From an uncultured Spirochaetaceae bacterium (GTDB lineage: Bacteria > Spirochaetota > Spirochaetia > Treponematales > Treponemataceae): DNA of 38,140 nt. The stretch covers positions 1 to 38,140 of the forward strand of contig CADBRT010000072.1 of the NCBI GenBank assembly GCA_902797055.1, given 5' to 3'. Under the pieces are notes generated by a model, which saw only the letters and a list, made by a program, of their open reading frames with translations, ran no database searches and had not been told where the DNA came from. Every line of letters starts with the position of its first letter. Position 1 is the stretch's first letter. The position numbers and the translations under genes are program-made. Positions 23,744 through 31,477 of the stretch are shown in pieces.

Positions 23744-24136
23744 ATGAATACCATAAGTATGATTGGGCAGACATTGGCCACGGAAGGCCGGTACGCAAAC
23801 TCTCCAGCAGTAAATAAAGGCAGAAAGGCTTATAGCGGCAATTCTTCTTCTGTCGTTTTGAGCAATTTTCCTGACAGTGCTGCTGAAGTAGCAGAACGTC
23901 TGACTCAGAATATCGCCGACACCCAGAATAGCGTGGCGAAAATCCAGAAGATTTCCGACATAATAATGGGGCGTACTTTGCAGTTTACTGTAAACGAGGA
24001 TCTTGGCAAGGTAATCATCAAGGTGGTTGACCCTGTAACGAATGAAGTCGTTCGTGAGATTCCGTCAGAGGAAATGCAGAGAATGCAGGCACGTATGAAA
24101 GATGCTGTCGGACTGATTTTTGATGAGAATGTATAA
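23744..24136 (+). CDS. flaG: FlaG family flagellar protein
   Basis: A 130-aa protein. The C-terminal half carries the FlaG-domain pattern LQFTVNEDLGKVIIKVVD followed by EVVREIPSEEMQRMQ. FlaG proteins are encoded beside flagellin and fliD and influence filament length; their molecular mechanism is unclear. The N-terminal half is low-complexity and probably disordered. The open frame extends to 23687, but AGGAGG at 23731-23736 and the ATG at 23744 give a better start, and the upstream extension is a GC-rich hairpin. It lies between flaB and fliD, with a terminator directly after. Confidence 0.88.
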   Translation: MNTISMIGQTLATEGRYANSPAVNKGRKAYSGNSSSVVLSNFPDSAAEVAERLTQNIADTQNSVAKIQKISDIIMGRTLQFTVNEDLGKVIIKVVDPVTNEVVREIPSEEMQRMQARMKDAVGLIFDENV

Positions 24137-24139
24137 CTT

Positions 24140-24178
24140 GGCTACGCTGTCTTCAAGGGGGCAGCGTGCCTATTTTTT
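24140..24178 (+). terminator. rho-independent terminator after flaG
   Basis: GGC-T-ACGCTG (24140-24149) pairs with CAGCGT-GCC (24162-24170) with one bulged base, then TATTTTTT (24171-24178). The fliD ATG is only 22 nt further on, so fliD depends on read-through or on a promoter I cannot identify. Confidence 0.75.
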
Positions 24179-24199
24179 AAATAGCGCAATGGCGGGATT

Positions 24200-26275
24200 A
24201 TGGCAGATGAATTAAGCATTCCGGGAGTCACCGACAAATATAAAACCAATGATCTCGTTAATGCTCTGATGGAAGTGGAGAAGAAACCCCTTTACAGAGA
24301 GCAGGAACAGGTAGAAAAATACAAAACACAACAAGACGCGTGGCGGGGTGTAAACCAAAAGATTTCATCTTTAAAAGAAAGCGCGAAAACCCTTTACTCT
24401 TTTGAAAATCCCTTTAACAACAAACTCACGGAATCGACAGATGAACGCGCAGTAACAGCTGACGCGGACAGGGATGCCGAATACGGTTCTTTTAAAATTG
24501 ATGTAGAAAAAGAAGCTACAACGGACCGTTTTTTAAGTGGAAATATAGACAAAGACCTCAAAGTAGAGCCTGGTAAATATATATACGGTGTCGGAAGCAA
24601 AACTATTGAGTTCAACTGGAAAGGCGGAAAAATTACAGATTTTGTAAAAGCGCTGAACCGGAGAGGAACGGACTTGATAAAAGCGAGTTTAATCGGAATC
24701 AGTTCGTCAAAAAAATCACTTTTGATTGAGGGGCTTAAAACCGGCAACGAAAACAAACTTGTCTTCAAAGAGCAAGCTCTTGCTTTTGCAAAGCAGATTG
24801 ATATGGTAAGCGATGCCAAAAATGATACAAAGGCTTTAGCGGCTTCAGCCTCCGACTTCTTGGTTCCTTCAACGAACGACGCTCAGGCACAGGAAAATAT
24901 GCCGGCGCTGTCGAAAGATAACGTAACATCTGACGGGAATACCATTACGATTCCCGCACGTGGCGGTGTAGAAATTCCGATTCCAGCAGGACTTAATGAA
25001 AATGGTCATCAGAGGCTGGAATTTACGTTCAAAGCCTCAGAAGTACAAGATATCACGCAAGGATTGAATGATGCGCTGTCAAATCCTGTACTTCCGGATC
25101 CTGGTACCGTTTCATATGGTGGCATAACGCTTGTCAACGACCAAAGTGAAACAGCACTGGAAGCTCAAAAGGCTTTGAGTCTGGAAAATCTTGAACCTGT
25201 TACGGACAATCAATTTATCTTCCTAAAGAACAAAGACGGTTCTGAAACTCAAATCGACATATCTGCCCTCCCCCGCAATCCAGAAACAGGAGAAGTCACT
25301 GTTGCGATATCACTCGATGAATATCCGGATGCAGAGAGTCTCATTATACGGAATGCCAATACAGGCAAAGAAGTAACGATGTCAATGCCGCAGTCCTATG
25401 ATGCATCAAAGAATCAAGGTTTTGCTCCTAATCACGCGGTTTCGACAGCAGAAGATGCTATTATAAAATATGAAGGCATTACGCTAACACGTCCGTCTAA
25501 TGATATTGATGATGTCGTCCCGAATCTTACACTTCATATTCACGGCAAGACTGACAAAACGGCGACAATCACCGTCAATCCAGACACAGAAAGCGCTAAA
25601 AATGCACTGATTACCTTTGTCGGCAAATACAATCAGGTTATGTCGGAGTTAAATATTCTGACAACAAGGAAACCAGAAATCATAGCAGAACTGGATTATC
25701 TGACAGAGGAAGAACAGGAAGCGGCAACAAAAAAACTCGGCATGTTTCAAGGTGATTTTACGCTTACAAACGGCAGAACGTCCTTTCAAAGAATCGTTTC
25801 TTCAAATTACAACTATGCTGACACTGCAGAAGTCACCATGCTGAGCCAAATAGGAATTTCAACGAACGCAAGCAGAGGTACTTCTGGATACAACGCATCT
25901 CAAATGAGGGGCTACCTTGAAGTCGATGAGAAAAAGCTTGACGCTATGCTCAAAACAAATCTCGATGATGTAAAGCATCTGTTCGGTTACGACAGCGATG
26001 GAGATATGATAGTCGATGATGGAATCGGCTACCAGCTCGACAAACAAAGTTCTTCTTGGACTCAGGTCGGTGGTATCCTTGCGACTAAGATTTCGTCTTT
26101 GGATACCCAAATTGAGAATTCCAACAAAAAAATTTCAAAGTTGGAAACCCAGCTTGATGAAAAAGAAGCAAATTTAAAACAAAAATATGCAAATATGGAA
26201 GGCACGGTGAACAGTTTGGACAGTCAGCGGAAATCACTAAGTAATTTTGCCAACCAAGGTAATAATAGAAATTAA
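24200..26275 (+). CDS. fliD: flagellar filament cap protein FliD
   Basis: FliD (HAP2) caps the filament tip and helps flagellin subunits fold into place. The 691-aa protein has the FliD N-terminal domain (SIPGVTDKYKTNDLVNALMEVEKKPL and QQDAWRGVNQKISSLKESA), a long central region with beta-rich repeats, and the C-terminal domain ending in heptad-rich coiled coil (SSLDTQIENSNKKISKLETQ). It is larger than enterobacterial FliD (about 470 aa) but close to treponemal sizes. A DSDGDMIVDD loop at residues 598-607 resembles a calcium-binding loop. Only a GGCGGG, weak as a Shine-Dalgarno, precedes the ATG. Two genes follow with 11- and 18-nt gaps. Confidence 0.94.
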   Translation: MADELSIPGVTDKYKTNDLVNALMEVEKKPLYREQEQVEKYKTQQDAWRGVNQKISSLKESAKTLYSFENPFNNKLTESTDERAVTADADRDAEYGSFKIDVEKEATTDRFLSGNIDKDLKVEPGKYIYGVGSKTIEFNWKGGKITDFVKALNRRGTDLIKASLIGISSSKKSLLIEGLKTGNENKLVFKEQALAFAKQIDMVSDAKNDTKALAASASDFLVPSTNDAQAQENMPALSKDNVTSDGNTITIPARGGVEIPIPAGLNENGHQRLEFTFKASEVQDITQGLNDALSNPVLPDPGTVSYGGITLVNDQSETALEAQKALSLENLEPVTDNQFIFLKNKDGSETQIDISALPRNPETGEVTVAISLDEYPDAESLIIRNANTGKEVTMSMPQSYDASKNQGFAPNHAVSTAEDAIIKYEGITLTRPSNDIDDVVPNLTLHIHGKTDKTATITVNPDTESAKNALITFVGKYNQVMSELNILTTRKPEIIAELDYLTEEEQEAATKKLGMFQGDFTLTNGRTSFQRIVSSNYNYADTAEVTMLSQIGISTNASRGTSGYNASQMRGYLEVDEKKLDAMLKTNLDDVKHLFGYDSDGDMIVDDGIGYQLDKQSSSWTQVGGILATKISSLDTQIENSNKKISKLETQLDEKEANLKQKYANMEGTVNSLDSQRKSLSNFANQGNNRN

Positions 26276-26286
26276 GGGGAAACGGT

Positions 26287-26877
26287 ATGCAGCTATTGAT
26301 AAACGGGCAACCAGTTGATATAACGCTGGAACAAGAAAAGACCGTTGGAGAGGTTCTGCAGTCTTTTGAGACAGAAGCGGCAGCAAACGGAGCAACAACA
26401 GTCGGCATAAACCTGAACGGAACGAATGTCCCAGCAGAATCATTTGAAAACATTCTGAAAGAGCCTCTTACAGATAATACTGTATTAGATTTGACAGTTA
26501 TCACAAAGACGGAAACAGTAGATACTTTAAAAGCAATTTCAGCGGAACTTGATGCTTCTGAAAAAAGTCTTTCAGATATTGCCGTTCTGCTTCAGAGTGG
26601 AAAGGAAGCAGAAGCCGCCGCATTGATAACGAAACTTGCCACCAATTGTGATATTTTGTGCCATACAGCGGCAATGGCTTCGCTCTTCCCTGAAATCTAC
26701 AAAACTATAACGATTGAAGGTCAGCATTTGAATGAATTCTTCAGGGATTTCTTACCGGTGCTTGCAGATTTCGAAAATGCAATGAAGGACAAGGATTCCG
26801 TTACTGTGGGAGACCTTGCAGAATATGAAATAGCACCTAGACTAAAGTCGGTAACACAGGCTTTATCACAGATTTAA
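26287..26877 (+). CDS. orphan protein in the FliS/FliT position after fliD
   Basis: A 196-aa protein of unrecognised family. Residues 1-75 read as a small beta-grasp-like domain: MQLLINGQPVDITLEQEKTV, a helix with VGEVLQSFE, then strands ending VLDLTVITK. The remaining 120 residues are predicted helical, with an acidic amphipathic pattern (ETVDTLKAISAELDASEKSL and LNEFFRDFLPVLADFENAM), like a four-helix chaperone. No signal peptide. GGGGAA precedes the ATG. In many bacteria fliD is followed by the filament chaperones fliS and fliT, absent here under recognisable sequence, so a chaperone role is plausible from position and composition only. Confidence 0.75.
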   Translation: MQLLINGQPVDITLEQEKTVGEVLQSFETEAAANGATTVGINLNGTNVPAESFENILKEPLTDNTVLDLTVITKTETVDTLKAISAELDASEKSLSDIAVLLQSGKEAEAAALITKLATNCDILCHTAAMASLFPEIYKTITIEGQHLNEFFRDFLPVLADFENAMKDKDSVTVGDLAEYEIAPRLKSVTQALSQI

Positions 26878-26895
26878 CGGACAGGAAGGAACGAT

Positions 26896-27990
26896 ATGTT
26901 TAACGAAAACGGTAGTCTTGTAGAAGCGCGCCAAAATCCCCATATATACAGCTTGATGCTGATTATTCTGCTTATATTCCTTGTTTTAGTCGTCATAGGA
27001 TTTATACTAAAACGGATTCGGGAATTACACGCCTCTCCACAGTGGATTGAAGAACACAAGAATGTCACGACAACGAAAAAAAATATAGAAAATGTTTCAC
27101 TCCTCGCGAAGCTCGATGACGAAGAAAAGAAGCTCCTCAAGCAGATATGCCAAAAATTCAAACCCCGCAATATTGAATATCTCATCAGAGATGAAGAAGC
27201 TATCAAAGCCCTTTGCCGCCAGCAGTATGACGAAATGAAAGCAAAAAACGCATCCGGCGAGGATTTGGACAAATTCTTTAAGATGCTTTTTAAACTTGAG
27301 CGTGCCCATGATGCAGTTACACTCGTAACATCAACCAGAAGTTTGAAACAGGGGCAGAAATTCACCTTCATCGATGAGAAATCAAACAAATGGACGTTGA
27401 CACTGGAACGCAACGACCAGTCCGGACTTATTCTGGCGATTCCTACATCTTTCGCAAAAAGTGAATCAAAACCGCAAAGATTGAGCAAATTCGTGCTGAC
27501 CTTTAAGACAGAAGCTGGAACTATATACACATTGCTGACCCGCGTCGTACGATACGAAGAGGAAAAGTCAGGCAAGTATATCCTTATCGCTTCGAGCAAC
27601 AACACCTTGTCTTATGTCCAAAGGCGCGGTTCAAAGCGAAAGCACTTGGAAAACACCTGTATGTTCTCCGCTGCAAAGATTATAAACCAAGGAAAAAGTC
27701 AGGATTTCGAAATTCTTGAAAAGAAATACGAAGGAAAGATGCAGAATATATCTGCTGACGGATGCCGACTTTGTTGCAGTCTCCCTATAAAAGAGGGACA
27801 GTACTTAAGCATCAACTTTACAACAGACACGTCAAGCGAAGCTGAGTTGAAATATAATGCTATAGGCTACATAGTCGGTACTATAAAATCACCGGACAAC
27901 AAGCAATACATTCTCCACGTAAAATATGTGGATATCGATATAGATACAAAGAATAAGATTTCTGCATTCATATATGAATACGATACTTGA
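26896..27990 (+). CDS. membrane-anchored PilZ-domain protein (c-di-GMP receptor)
   Basis: A 364-aa protein with one N-terminal transmembrane helix (about residues 18-40), a cytoplasmic helical and YcgR-like region, and a C-terminal PilZ domain. Both c-di-GMP binding motifs are intact: RRxxxR at Arg243-Arg244-Arg248, and NxSxxG at Asn284-Ser286-Gly289. In flagellated bacteria such proteins change motor or stator behaviour when c-di-GMP rises. The upstream region SLKQGQKFTFIDEKSNKW resembles the N-terminal partner domain of flagellar PilZ proteins. AGGAAGG precedes the ATG. It ends the fliD transcript, closed by a strong terminator, consistent with a motility function. Confidence 0.88.
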   Translation: MFNENGSLVEARQNPHIYSLMLIILLIFLVLVVIGFILKRIRELHASPQWIEEHKNVTTTKKNIENVSLLAKLDDEEKKLLKQICQKFKPRNIEYLIRDEEAIKALCRQQYDEMKAKNASGEDLDKFFKMLFKLERAHDAVTLVTSTRSLKQGQKFTFIDEKSNKWTLTLERNDQSGLILAIPTSFAKSESKPQRLSKFVLTFKTEAGTIYTLLTRVVRYEEEKSGKYILIASSNNTLSYVQRRGSKRKHLENTCMFSAAKIINQGKSQDFEILEKKYEGKMQNISADGCRLCCSLPIKEGQYLSINFTTDTSSEAELKYNAIGYIVGTIKSPDNKQYILHVKYVDIDIDTKNKISAFIYEYDT

Positions 27991-28005
27991 TGTATTACTT
28001 TACAG

Positions 28006-28049
28006 CCGTTTGCAAAACTTATTCAGTTTTTGCAAACGGTTTTCTTTCT
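28006..28049 (+). terminator. rho-independent terminator after the PilZ gene
   Basis: Perfect 12-bp stem CCGTTTGCAAAA / TTTTGCAAACGG (28006-28017 with 28028-28039), a 10-nt loop and a T-rich tail TTTTCTTTCTT. Ends the fliD operon. Confidence 0.9.
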
Positions 28050-28053
28050 TGTA

Positions 28054-28091
28054 TTGTTTTTTCATAAATTATGTAGTAGAATAATATAATC
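28054..28091 (+). promoter_or_regulatory. promoter of the 87-aa gene, near-leaderless
   Basis: TTGTTT (28054-28059), 17 nt, TAGAAT (28077-28082), then 9 nt to the ATG at 28092. A second TATAAT at 28085-28090 ends one base before the ATG and could not drive this start. Confidence 0.5.
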
Positions 28092-28355
28092 ATGAGGATA
28101 GCAGAAATTACATCAATAGTACGTGATGAAAGCCATATTTATTACATCAATCGGTATAAGGCTACTGCTGTAGTTGAGTTCCTATCAAAACAGGTATCTT
28201 TTCCCTTCAACTTCTTTATTGAAATGAATCCGCTTGGTGGTAAAACCATCAATGTAGAGTCTTTGCCAAGGGATCTTGACTACCCTCTACTCCCCATTAT
28301 AAAAGCACTGAAAGATTATATCTGTACGTTGGAAAAGGGAAACAAACTCCCCTAA
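28092..28355 (+). CDS. 87-aa protein of unknown function upstream of tsaE
   Basis: A small, soluble, unrecognised protein, with no signal peptide, cysteine or membrane segment. It begins with alternating beta-like residues (MRIAEITSIVRDESHIYYIN), continues with FPFNFFIEMNPLGGKTINVE and ends with a helical segment (LLPIIKALKDYICTLEKG). The conserved-looking core is FIEMNPLGGK. It is preceded by a terminator and its own promoter and followed 34 nt later by tsaE, so it probably opens the tsaE-tsaB transcript. Normal codon use and the promoter fit make it a likely real gene despite its size. Confidence 0.75.
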   Translation: MRIAEITSIVRDESHIYYINRYKATAVVEFLSKQVSFPFNFFIEMNPLGGKTINVESLPRDLDYPLLPIIKALKDYICTLEKGNKLP

Positions 28356-28389
28356 AAAGAAAACTGACTCTAATTCCACAGGCAATCAC

Positions 28390-28824
28390 ATGACTTTTCA
28401 CACACACTCAGCCGAGGAAACAATAAACCTCGGCAGGAAAATTGGTGCACTTTTAGTTCCAGGGGATGTCATAGCCATGACAGGAACCCTTGCAGCAGGA
28501 AAAACAACGATTACAAAGGGCATTGCGGAAGCATTGGGTATCGATGACACAGTAACAAGCCCGACATTCTGCCTCATAAGCGAATACGAAGGCAAAAAGA
28601 TGACTTTGTACCACATGGATGTCTACCGCTTGGACAGTGCGGAGGATTTCATCAATCTTGGTGTCGAAGATATGCTGTATGGAGACGGAGTTTGCATCAT
28701 TGAATGGAGCGAAAAAGTCGCTTCTGAACTGCCGAAAAAAACAATATACATGACAATCAAACCGTTAGAAGGCGACAAACGAGAGATAAAGATTGAAAAC
28801 TGGAATCATGGGGATATAGAATGA
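28390..28824 (+). CDS. tsaE: tRNA threonylcarbamoyladenosine biosynthesis ATPase TsaE
   Basis: ATPase that drives the TsaB-TsaD-TsaE complex in t6A37 tRNA modification. The 144-aa protein has Walker A GTLAAGKTT (residues 32-40, Lys38), the family threonine segment VTSPTFCLISEY, HMDVYRL and the Walker-B-like VCIIEWSEK. Family members usually read GxLGAGKT; here the residue is Ala35. No clear Shine-Dalgarno precedes the ATG. The 3' end overlaps tsaB by 4 nt (ATGA), so the two are translationally coupled. Confidence 0.94.
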   Translation: MTFHTHSAEETINLGRKIGALLVPGDVIAMTGTLAAGKTTITKGIAEALGIDDTVTSPTFCLISEYEGKKMTLYHMDVYRLDSAEDFINLGVEDMLYGDGVCIIEWSEKVASELPKKTIYMTIKPLEGDKREIKIENWNHGDIE

Positions 28825-29513
28825 ACGGATTAGCGATAGATTGTGCCGTCTCACGACTCGCAATAGCCGTAAAACGCGATGAAAAAAAAGTAAAACTGGT
28901 CTACGATATTGGTATCAAACAGTCGGAGAAACTATTGCCGGCAATAGATTTCATTATGAAAGAAATAGGACTGCAGGCATGCGATTTGGACTATACAGTG
29001 CTCACTTCCGGTCCAGGAACATTCACCGGTCTCCGTCTTGGATTGAGTACACTCAAAGCACTTACTTTGGCTCATGGCACACCTGTGTACGGAGTCCCAT
29101 CCCTCGAAAGTTATGCGTGGCCTTATAAACGAGCGATAGAGTCTGTCCTCAGCGTCATTGAAGCAAAAGAAGACGAGTACTTCTACCAGTTCTTTGTTCA
29201 TGGACAGAAACTTTCAGAACCTGATGATAAGCCGATGGATGAAATCATCAAGCAGATGGATCCAGAGACTTCTGTACTAGTATGCGGACCGGGTGCGCGG
29301 GTGTTCTGTGAAAGAGCGTTGGAAGAAACACCGCTCTATACAATCCACTGTTTTTCCCCGGAAGCAGATGCTGCAGACAACCTTTTTGAAATAGCCGAAG
29401 ATATGATACGCAATAAAAAAGAACCGCTCAAAGACTACGACGGTCCGCTTTATGTCAGAAAAAGCGAAGCCGAACTTGTCCTTGAGCAGAAAAATAAAAC
29501 GGCGGGAAACTAA
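28821..29513 (+). CDS. tsaB: tRNA threonylcarbamoyladenosine biosynthesis protein TsaB
   Basis: Inactive-kinase-like partner that dimerises with TsaD. The 230-aa protein has the ASKHA-type N-terminus [34 protein letters not shown] and SLESYAW, typical of TsaB. It lacks the TsaD metal-binding histidines, as expected. The start overlaps the tsaE stop (ATGA). At the 3' end its TAA (29511-29513) overlaps the csrA TAG on the other strand (29510-29512), so the two transcripts converge with no intergenic DNA. Confidence 0.93.
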   Translation: MNGLAIDCAVSRLAIAVKRDEKKVKLVYDIGIKQSEKLLPAIDFIMKEIGLQACDLDYTVLTSGPGTFTGLRLGLSTLKALTLAHGTPVYGVPSLESYAWPYKRAIESVLSVIEAKEDEYFYQFFVHGQKLSEPDDKPMDEIIKQMDPETSVLVCGPGARVFCERALEETPLYTIHCFSPEADAADNLFEIAEDMIRNKKEPLKDYDGPLYVRKSEAELVLEQKNKTAGN

Positions 29514-29731
29514 CGAGAAAGCAATGTAGCGAGTTTTTCTTCCGAAGAAGAACTCGCAGCAGCCTTGTTCTCTTTTTGAATTGCTTCGAGCACTTCCTGC
29601 CGGTAAACTTTTACATTCTTAGGAGCTTCAACCCCAATCTTAACCTGTTCACCCTTCACTTCAATGATAGTAAGGGTTATATCGTTACCTATTTTTATTT
29701 TTTCATCGATTTTTCTGGAAAGGATAAGCAT
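29510..29731 (-). CDS. csrA: translational regulator CsrA
   Basis: RNA-binding dimer that represses translation by covering GGA-containing Shine-Dalgarno regions; in flagellated Gram-positives and spirochetes flagellin mRNA is a main target. The 73-aa protein starts [15 protein letters not shown] and has the RNA-contacting segment [18 protein letters not shown] in the usual place. A Ser-rich tail of about 15 residues ends LATLLSR. The ATG overlaps the fliW stop (TGATG), and AAGGAGGG lies just upstream, so expression is coupled to FliW, its protein antagonist. Both flaB leaders in this window contain plausible CsrA sites. Confidence 0.97.
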   Translation of the reverse strand: MLILSRKIDEKIKIGNDITLTIIEVKGEQVKIGVEAPKNVKVYRQEVLEAIQKENKAAASSSSEEKLATLLSR

Positions 29732-30174
29732 CAGTTACCCTCCTTTCGCTTCAAAGCCGACAAAATACCTTCTTTTGTAGTCCAAGCTGAATCATTTAAA
29801 ATGGCCTGCATACACTGACGATTCCGCTTGTTTATTATAAGCGGACCGCGCAAATTAGCGGTAACAGGGGAACCGTCATTAGGAACAGTAACAATGCAAA
29901 GGACAAGCACTTTAGAAGGATCATCGATTCCAATCTTTGAAAGCTCCTTGTCATCGACATCAGCCTCATAATCATCTCTGACGAGAAACGGATCGATAAG
30001 CAAAAAAGCCAAATTATGGTCTTCCAAAGACTGCAACCAAATAAAAGGCTTCAGTTTGCAATCAATAAGAGCGAAATCGTGATAATCTTCAAAGCCGAAA
30101 AGACCGAACGGCAACGTAATGCACTGCTCGTCAGCAATTTCGACTGTTCCCATTGTCTTTGTCTGTACCTGCAT
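29731..30174 (-). CDS. fliW: flagellar assembly factor FliW
   Basis: FliW binds free flagellin in the cytoplasm and, when released, sequesters CsrA, so that flagellin translation follows filament export. The 147-aa protein has the family blocks [35 protein letters not shown] and a C-terminal [25 protein letters not shown] lies about 4 nt before the ATG, a rather tight spacing. It sits 23 nt after flgL and overlaps csrA by one base. Confidence 0.96.
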   Translation of the reverse strand: MQVQTKTMGTVEIADEQCITLPFGLFGFEDYHDFALIDCKLKPFIWLQSLEDHNLAFLLIDPFLVRDDYEADVDDKELSKIGIDDPSKVLVLCIVTVPNDGSPVTANLRGPLIINKRNRQCMQAILNDSAWTTKEGILSALKRKEGN

Positions 30175-30197
30175 GTTCCCCTCTGTACCCGTGTTTT

Positions 30198-31442
30198 TTA
30201 TCTCATGTAATCAAGCAGTGTTGTAGAATACATTCTTCCAGCACTGCTCAAAGTGGCTTCGTTGACCAACTCCAACATCTTCATATCAGTGATTGTCTTA
30301 GTTATATCAATATCACCTTCTCTGCTGATCATCTGTGTCACATTCAAGCTTGTTACCTGCGAACGAGTGATATTATTCTGAGCACGCTCATAATCACTTC
30401 CAGACTTTGCAAGACGGTTGGTCATATTGGAGATGCCTTCATCGATTGAACCGAGAACTTTGGTACCGATCGCCTCAGAATCTCCCTTCAGCATGGAGTC
30501 ACGGAGTGCAATAACGGTATCGAAAATTGAACCGCCGGAAGAACTGACGTTACCTGCCAGATTATATGGTGGCTGCTGGCTCTTGTCCTTTATGAAGCCG
30601 ATTTCCTCAAGTACGGAACCAGTTTTATCCTCAAGCCAAATCTGATGTGCATCTGTCGTCTCCAAGTCGAGACCGTTGGAAACAGGGTCGATTACAGCCT
30701 TTACAGCAGCACCGCTGTCATTAATCTTTGCAATGACAGAGTAAATATTGTCACCACGATTGATAGCGATATCTATACCATCGATATTGATAACATTATC
30801 TGCATCAGACTGCCACTGCGTCAAATCTCGGCGACCAATGAGACGCTGCGGTTCTGCCCAGAAAATCTTGTTTCCGCTGTTGTCAACCTTCATAAACTGG
30901 TTTTCATCGACTTCGATAGAATTCTGAGCGATATTTCCGTTGTACATGACCTTTTCAATCAGAGGTTCAGAAGCACCGGGAACGTTCCCCATAGACACAT
31001 CAAAAGCAGTAGTCTTTGTACGAGTTCCGGCAAACAGACTGTTTCCGTCAGGACCGACAGCATTTGCATTCTGTACAAGCTCCTTCAGAAGTTCATCAAC
31101 CTCACTTGCCATATTCTTAAGATCATCGCTTGTTTTCAAACCGTTTGCACCGCTGACAGCAAGCTCACGTACACGCTGCATAATTTGCAGATTCTGGTTG
31201 ACATATCCTTCACGAATCTGAAACTGATCGGAAAGCGTTTCTGCATTCTTCTGAAACTGATTGATGCGGGAAACATAGGATTCATAGCGGATCAGATGAC
31301 CAGCAGCGATCGGATCGTCCCGTAAGGAACCTATTTTACTCTGACTGCCAACCTGTCTGTTATACACATTCTGCTGTACTTCCTGTTTACGCAGGTAATA
31401 TTGTGTATCAACACTGTTCATCTGGGAACTGATTCTATTCAT
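30198..31442 (-). CDS. flgL: flagellar hook-filament junction protein FlgL
   Basis: FlgL (HAP3) joins the hook-side adaptor FlgK to the filament. The 414-aa protein has flagellin-like terminal helices: an N-terminus with MNRISSQMNSVDTQYYLRKQ and a block ending GSLRDDPIAAGHLIRYES, and a C-terminal helix ending MYSTTLLDYMR. The centre is beta-rich. It is longer than the enterobacterial protein (about 317 aa), as is usual in spirochetes. The gene is third in the flgN-flgK-flgL-fliW-csrA operon, 35 nt after flgK. Confidence 0.95.
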   Translation of the reverse strand: MNRISSQMNSVDTQYYLRKQEVQQNVYNRQVGSQSKIGSLRDDPIAAGHLIRYESYVSRINQFQKNAETLSDQFQIREGYVNQNLQIMQRVRELAVSGANGLKTSDDLKNMASEVDELLKELVQNANAVGPDGNSLFAGTRTKTTAFDVSMGNVPGASEPLIEKVMYNGNIAQNSIEVDENQFMKVDNSGNKIFWAEPQRLIGRRDLTQWQSDADNVINIDGIDIAINRGDNIYSVIAKINDSGAAVKAVIDPVSNGLDLETTDAHQIWLEDKTGSVLEEIGFIKDKSQQPPYNLAGNVSSSGGSIFDTVIALRDSMLKGDSEAIGTKVLGSIDEGISNMTNRLAKSGSDYERAQNNITRSQVTSLNVTQMISREGDIDITKTITDMKMLELVNEATLSSAGRMYSTTLLDYMR

Positions 31443-31477
31443 ACTCTTTACACTCCTTTGCTACTATCCCTGTAAAA

